The translations under genes were made by a program, and so were the position numbers. From contig JADGNT010000353.1 of assembly GCA_017883345.1 (NCBI GenBank), forward strand, positions 1 through 5,889: DNA of 5,889 bases. Reading direction: 5' to 3'. This DNA comes from Candidatus Solibacter sp. (lineage in GTDB: Bacteria > Acidobacteriota > Terriglobia > Bryobacterales > Bryobacteraceae). The notes under the pieces were generated by a model that saw only the letters and a list, made by a program, of their open reading frames with translations, searched no databases and had not been told where the DNA came from. Shown here piece after piece: positions 4,760 through 5,889 of the stretch; the stretch's first letter is position 1, and each line of letters opens with the position of its first letter.

Positions 4760-5889
4760 ACTCCCTCTTCGCCAAAATCCTGCTCTGGTTCTGGTTCGCC
4801 CTCGCCATCACGGTAGTCGGCTCGGCCTTCATCTCCGCCTTCAACGTGAATGAAAACGATAGCGACGAGCGCGCGCCCGTCGCCCGGCTGGTGCGCTTCG
4901 AGTTGGAAGAAGCCACCAGCGCTTACGAGATCGGCGGGCGCCCCGCGCTGCAGAGCTTCCTCGATACCCTGCATCGTGTGTATGACGCCCGCGGCGTCCT
5001 CACCGACGAAAACGGCCGCGACCTGCTCAGCAATGAAGACCGCTCCGACCTGATCCGCCACGCCCAACGCCGCGTGCTCTACCAAGTCTTCCGTACCGGC
5101 GATTCCACCGTCGCCCGGACCTCCGATGACGGCCGCTACTGGTTCTTCTTCATCGTGCCGCGCGCCCACGTCGGCTCCTGGTTCCTGCAGCCGGAACACC
5201 TCTTCGTCATGGCCGCCGCCATCGGGCTCTGCTACTGGCTGGCTTTGTACCTCACCCGCCCGGTCCGCAAACTCCAGAAGGCCGTGGAACGCTTCGGCCG
5301 CGGCGATCTCTCCGCGCGCGCCGAAAGCGTGCGCCGCGACGAACTCGGCCAGCTCGCCCGCACCTTCGACCGCATGGCCGACCGCATCGAAACCCTGCTC
5401 GCCGCCGAACGCCGCCTCCTGCTGGACATCTCCCACGAACTCCGGTCTCCGCTCGCCCGCCTCGGAGTGGCCATCGAACTGGCCCGCTCCGGCGACGCTA
5501 CGGATAGCGCGCTCAACCGAATCCAGAAGGAATCCGACCGCCTCAACTCGCTGGTCGGCCAGCTGCTTCAGGTCACGCGCGCCGAGGGCGACCCCGCCTC
5601 GCTGCACCGCGACCTGGTGCGCCTCGACCAACTGGTTCAGCAACTCGTCGAGGATTCCGCCATCGAAGCCGCCGCCCACGGATGCAGCATCCTTTACCAG
5701 AGCGGCCAGCCGGTCACCATCGCCGGCGATCCCGAACTCCTCCGCCGCGCCGTGGAGAATGTCCTGCGCAACGCCATCCGCTATGCGCCGCGCGATACCA
5801 CCGTCGAAGTCAGGCTGTCGCGCAGCGACTCTGGCGCCGTCGTCGCGATCCGCGATCATGGCCCTGGAGTCCCGGAAGATGCGCTGCCG
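4756..5889 (+). CDS. CpxA-like membrane sensor histidine kinase, 3' end outside window
   Basis: The frame is open from ATG 4756 to the last base, giving 378 residues with no stop. TM1 is at about 7-29, a sensor region facing the periplasm spans about 30-147, and TM2 is at about 148-167. A HAMP linker follows to about 218 (TRPVRKLQKAVERF, RRDELGQLARTFDRMADRI). The dimerisation domain carries the H box LLLDISHELRSPLARL with phosphoacceptor His227. The ATPase domain shows the N box ENVLRNAIRYAP (Asn335, Asn339) and the G1 box DHGPGVP at 367-373, where the window ends. The F and G2 boxes are missing, so about 80 residues lie outside, judged from E. coli CpxA (about 457). The ATGA overlap with the regulator implies coupled translation and a cognate pair. 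The signal sensed is unknown. The sensor region has no PAS-like motif I can name. The opposite strand is also open for a long way but is a codon-bias shadow. Confidence 0.95.
   Translation, partial: MNSLFAKILLWFWFALAITVVGSAFISAFNVNENDSDERAPVARLVRFELEEATSAYEIGGRPALQSFLDTLHRVYDARGVLTDENGRDLLSNEDRSDLIRHAQRRVLYQVFRTGDSTVARTSDDGRYWFFFIVPRAHVGSWFLQPEHLFVMAAAIGLCYWLALYLTRPVRKLQKAVERFGRGDLSARAESVRRDELGQLARTFDRMADRIETLLAAERRLLLDISHELRSPLARLGVAIELARSGDATDSALNRIQKESDRLNSLVGQLLQVTRAEGDPASLHRDLVRLDQLVQQLVEDSAIEAAAHGCSILYQSGQPVTIAGDPELLRRAVENVLRNAIRYAPRDTTVEVRLSRSDSGAVVAIRDHGPGVPEDALP

Noticed and set aside
4717..5859. 380-codon open frame on the minus strand opposite the sensor kinase
   Set aside because: The plus strand here encodes a textbook histidine kinase with H, N and G1 boxes and an ATGA link to its regulator. 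The antisense frame is open because C/G-ending codons avoid stops on the opposite strand, and its A/G/E/D-rich translation shows no family pattern.
1..5889. CRISPR array, tRNA, rRNA or insertion sequence
   Set aside because: No regularly spaced direct repeats, no cloverleaf-like sequence with a TTCGA loop in context, and no transposase motifs or terminal inverted repeats were seen on either strand.

Overview
The window looks like chromosome of a high-GC Gram-negative bacterium, most likely an acidobacterium of the Solibacter/Bryobacter kind. This is inferred from the TIGR03790-type exported protein, the strongly C/G-ending codons, a CpxR/CpxA-like two-component pair and a start codon with a promoter but no Shine-Dalgarno site directly in front of it. 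No sequence search was possible, so the taxonomy is a judgement.

Layout from left to right. (a) 2-67 is the last 21 codons of an unidentified plus-strand gene. A gene-free stretch follows that contains a short CGGAGGCG tandem repeat. (b) 245-1611 is a minus-strand pair: a LysR-type regulator, then a small zinc-ribbon protein with a C-terminal membrane anchor. The two are joined by a one-base TGATG stop/start overlap. (c) 1612-1874 is the regulatory region between the lysR gene and a divergent gene, and holds a perfect minus-strand TATAAT. (d) 1875-2960, plus strand, is an exported protein of the uncharacterised TIGR03790 family. (e) 2961-3111 is a convergent intergenic gap with several short inverted repeats. 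(f) 3112-3737, minus strand, is a type II toxin-antitoxin module in the toxin-first higBA order, with an 8-bp-arm palindromic operator just upstream. (g) 3771-4031 has no gene I can recognise and has lower GC than the core genes, with only broken open frames. (h) 4032-5889, plus strand, is a two-component operon. It has a probable leaderless promoter, a GTG-started OmpR-family response regulator, and a CpxA-like sensor kinase that overlaps it by ATGA and runs off the right edge within its ATPase domain.

Functionally there are three independent units. The LysR/zinc-ribbon pair and the divergent TIGR03790 gene may share control, but only their layout supports this. The higBA module is self-contained, autoregulated accessory DNA apparently lodged between chromosomal genes. 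The response regulator and kinase form an envelope-sensing phosphorelay whose target genes are not visible. I see no CRISPR array, RNA gene, transposase or evident new defence system. The most interesting points are the higB translation start, the leaderless response-regulator promoter, the TIGR03790 protein and the LysR-coupled zinc-ribbon membrane protein.
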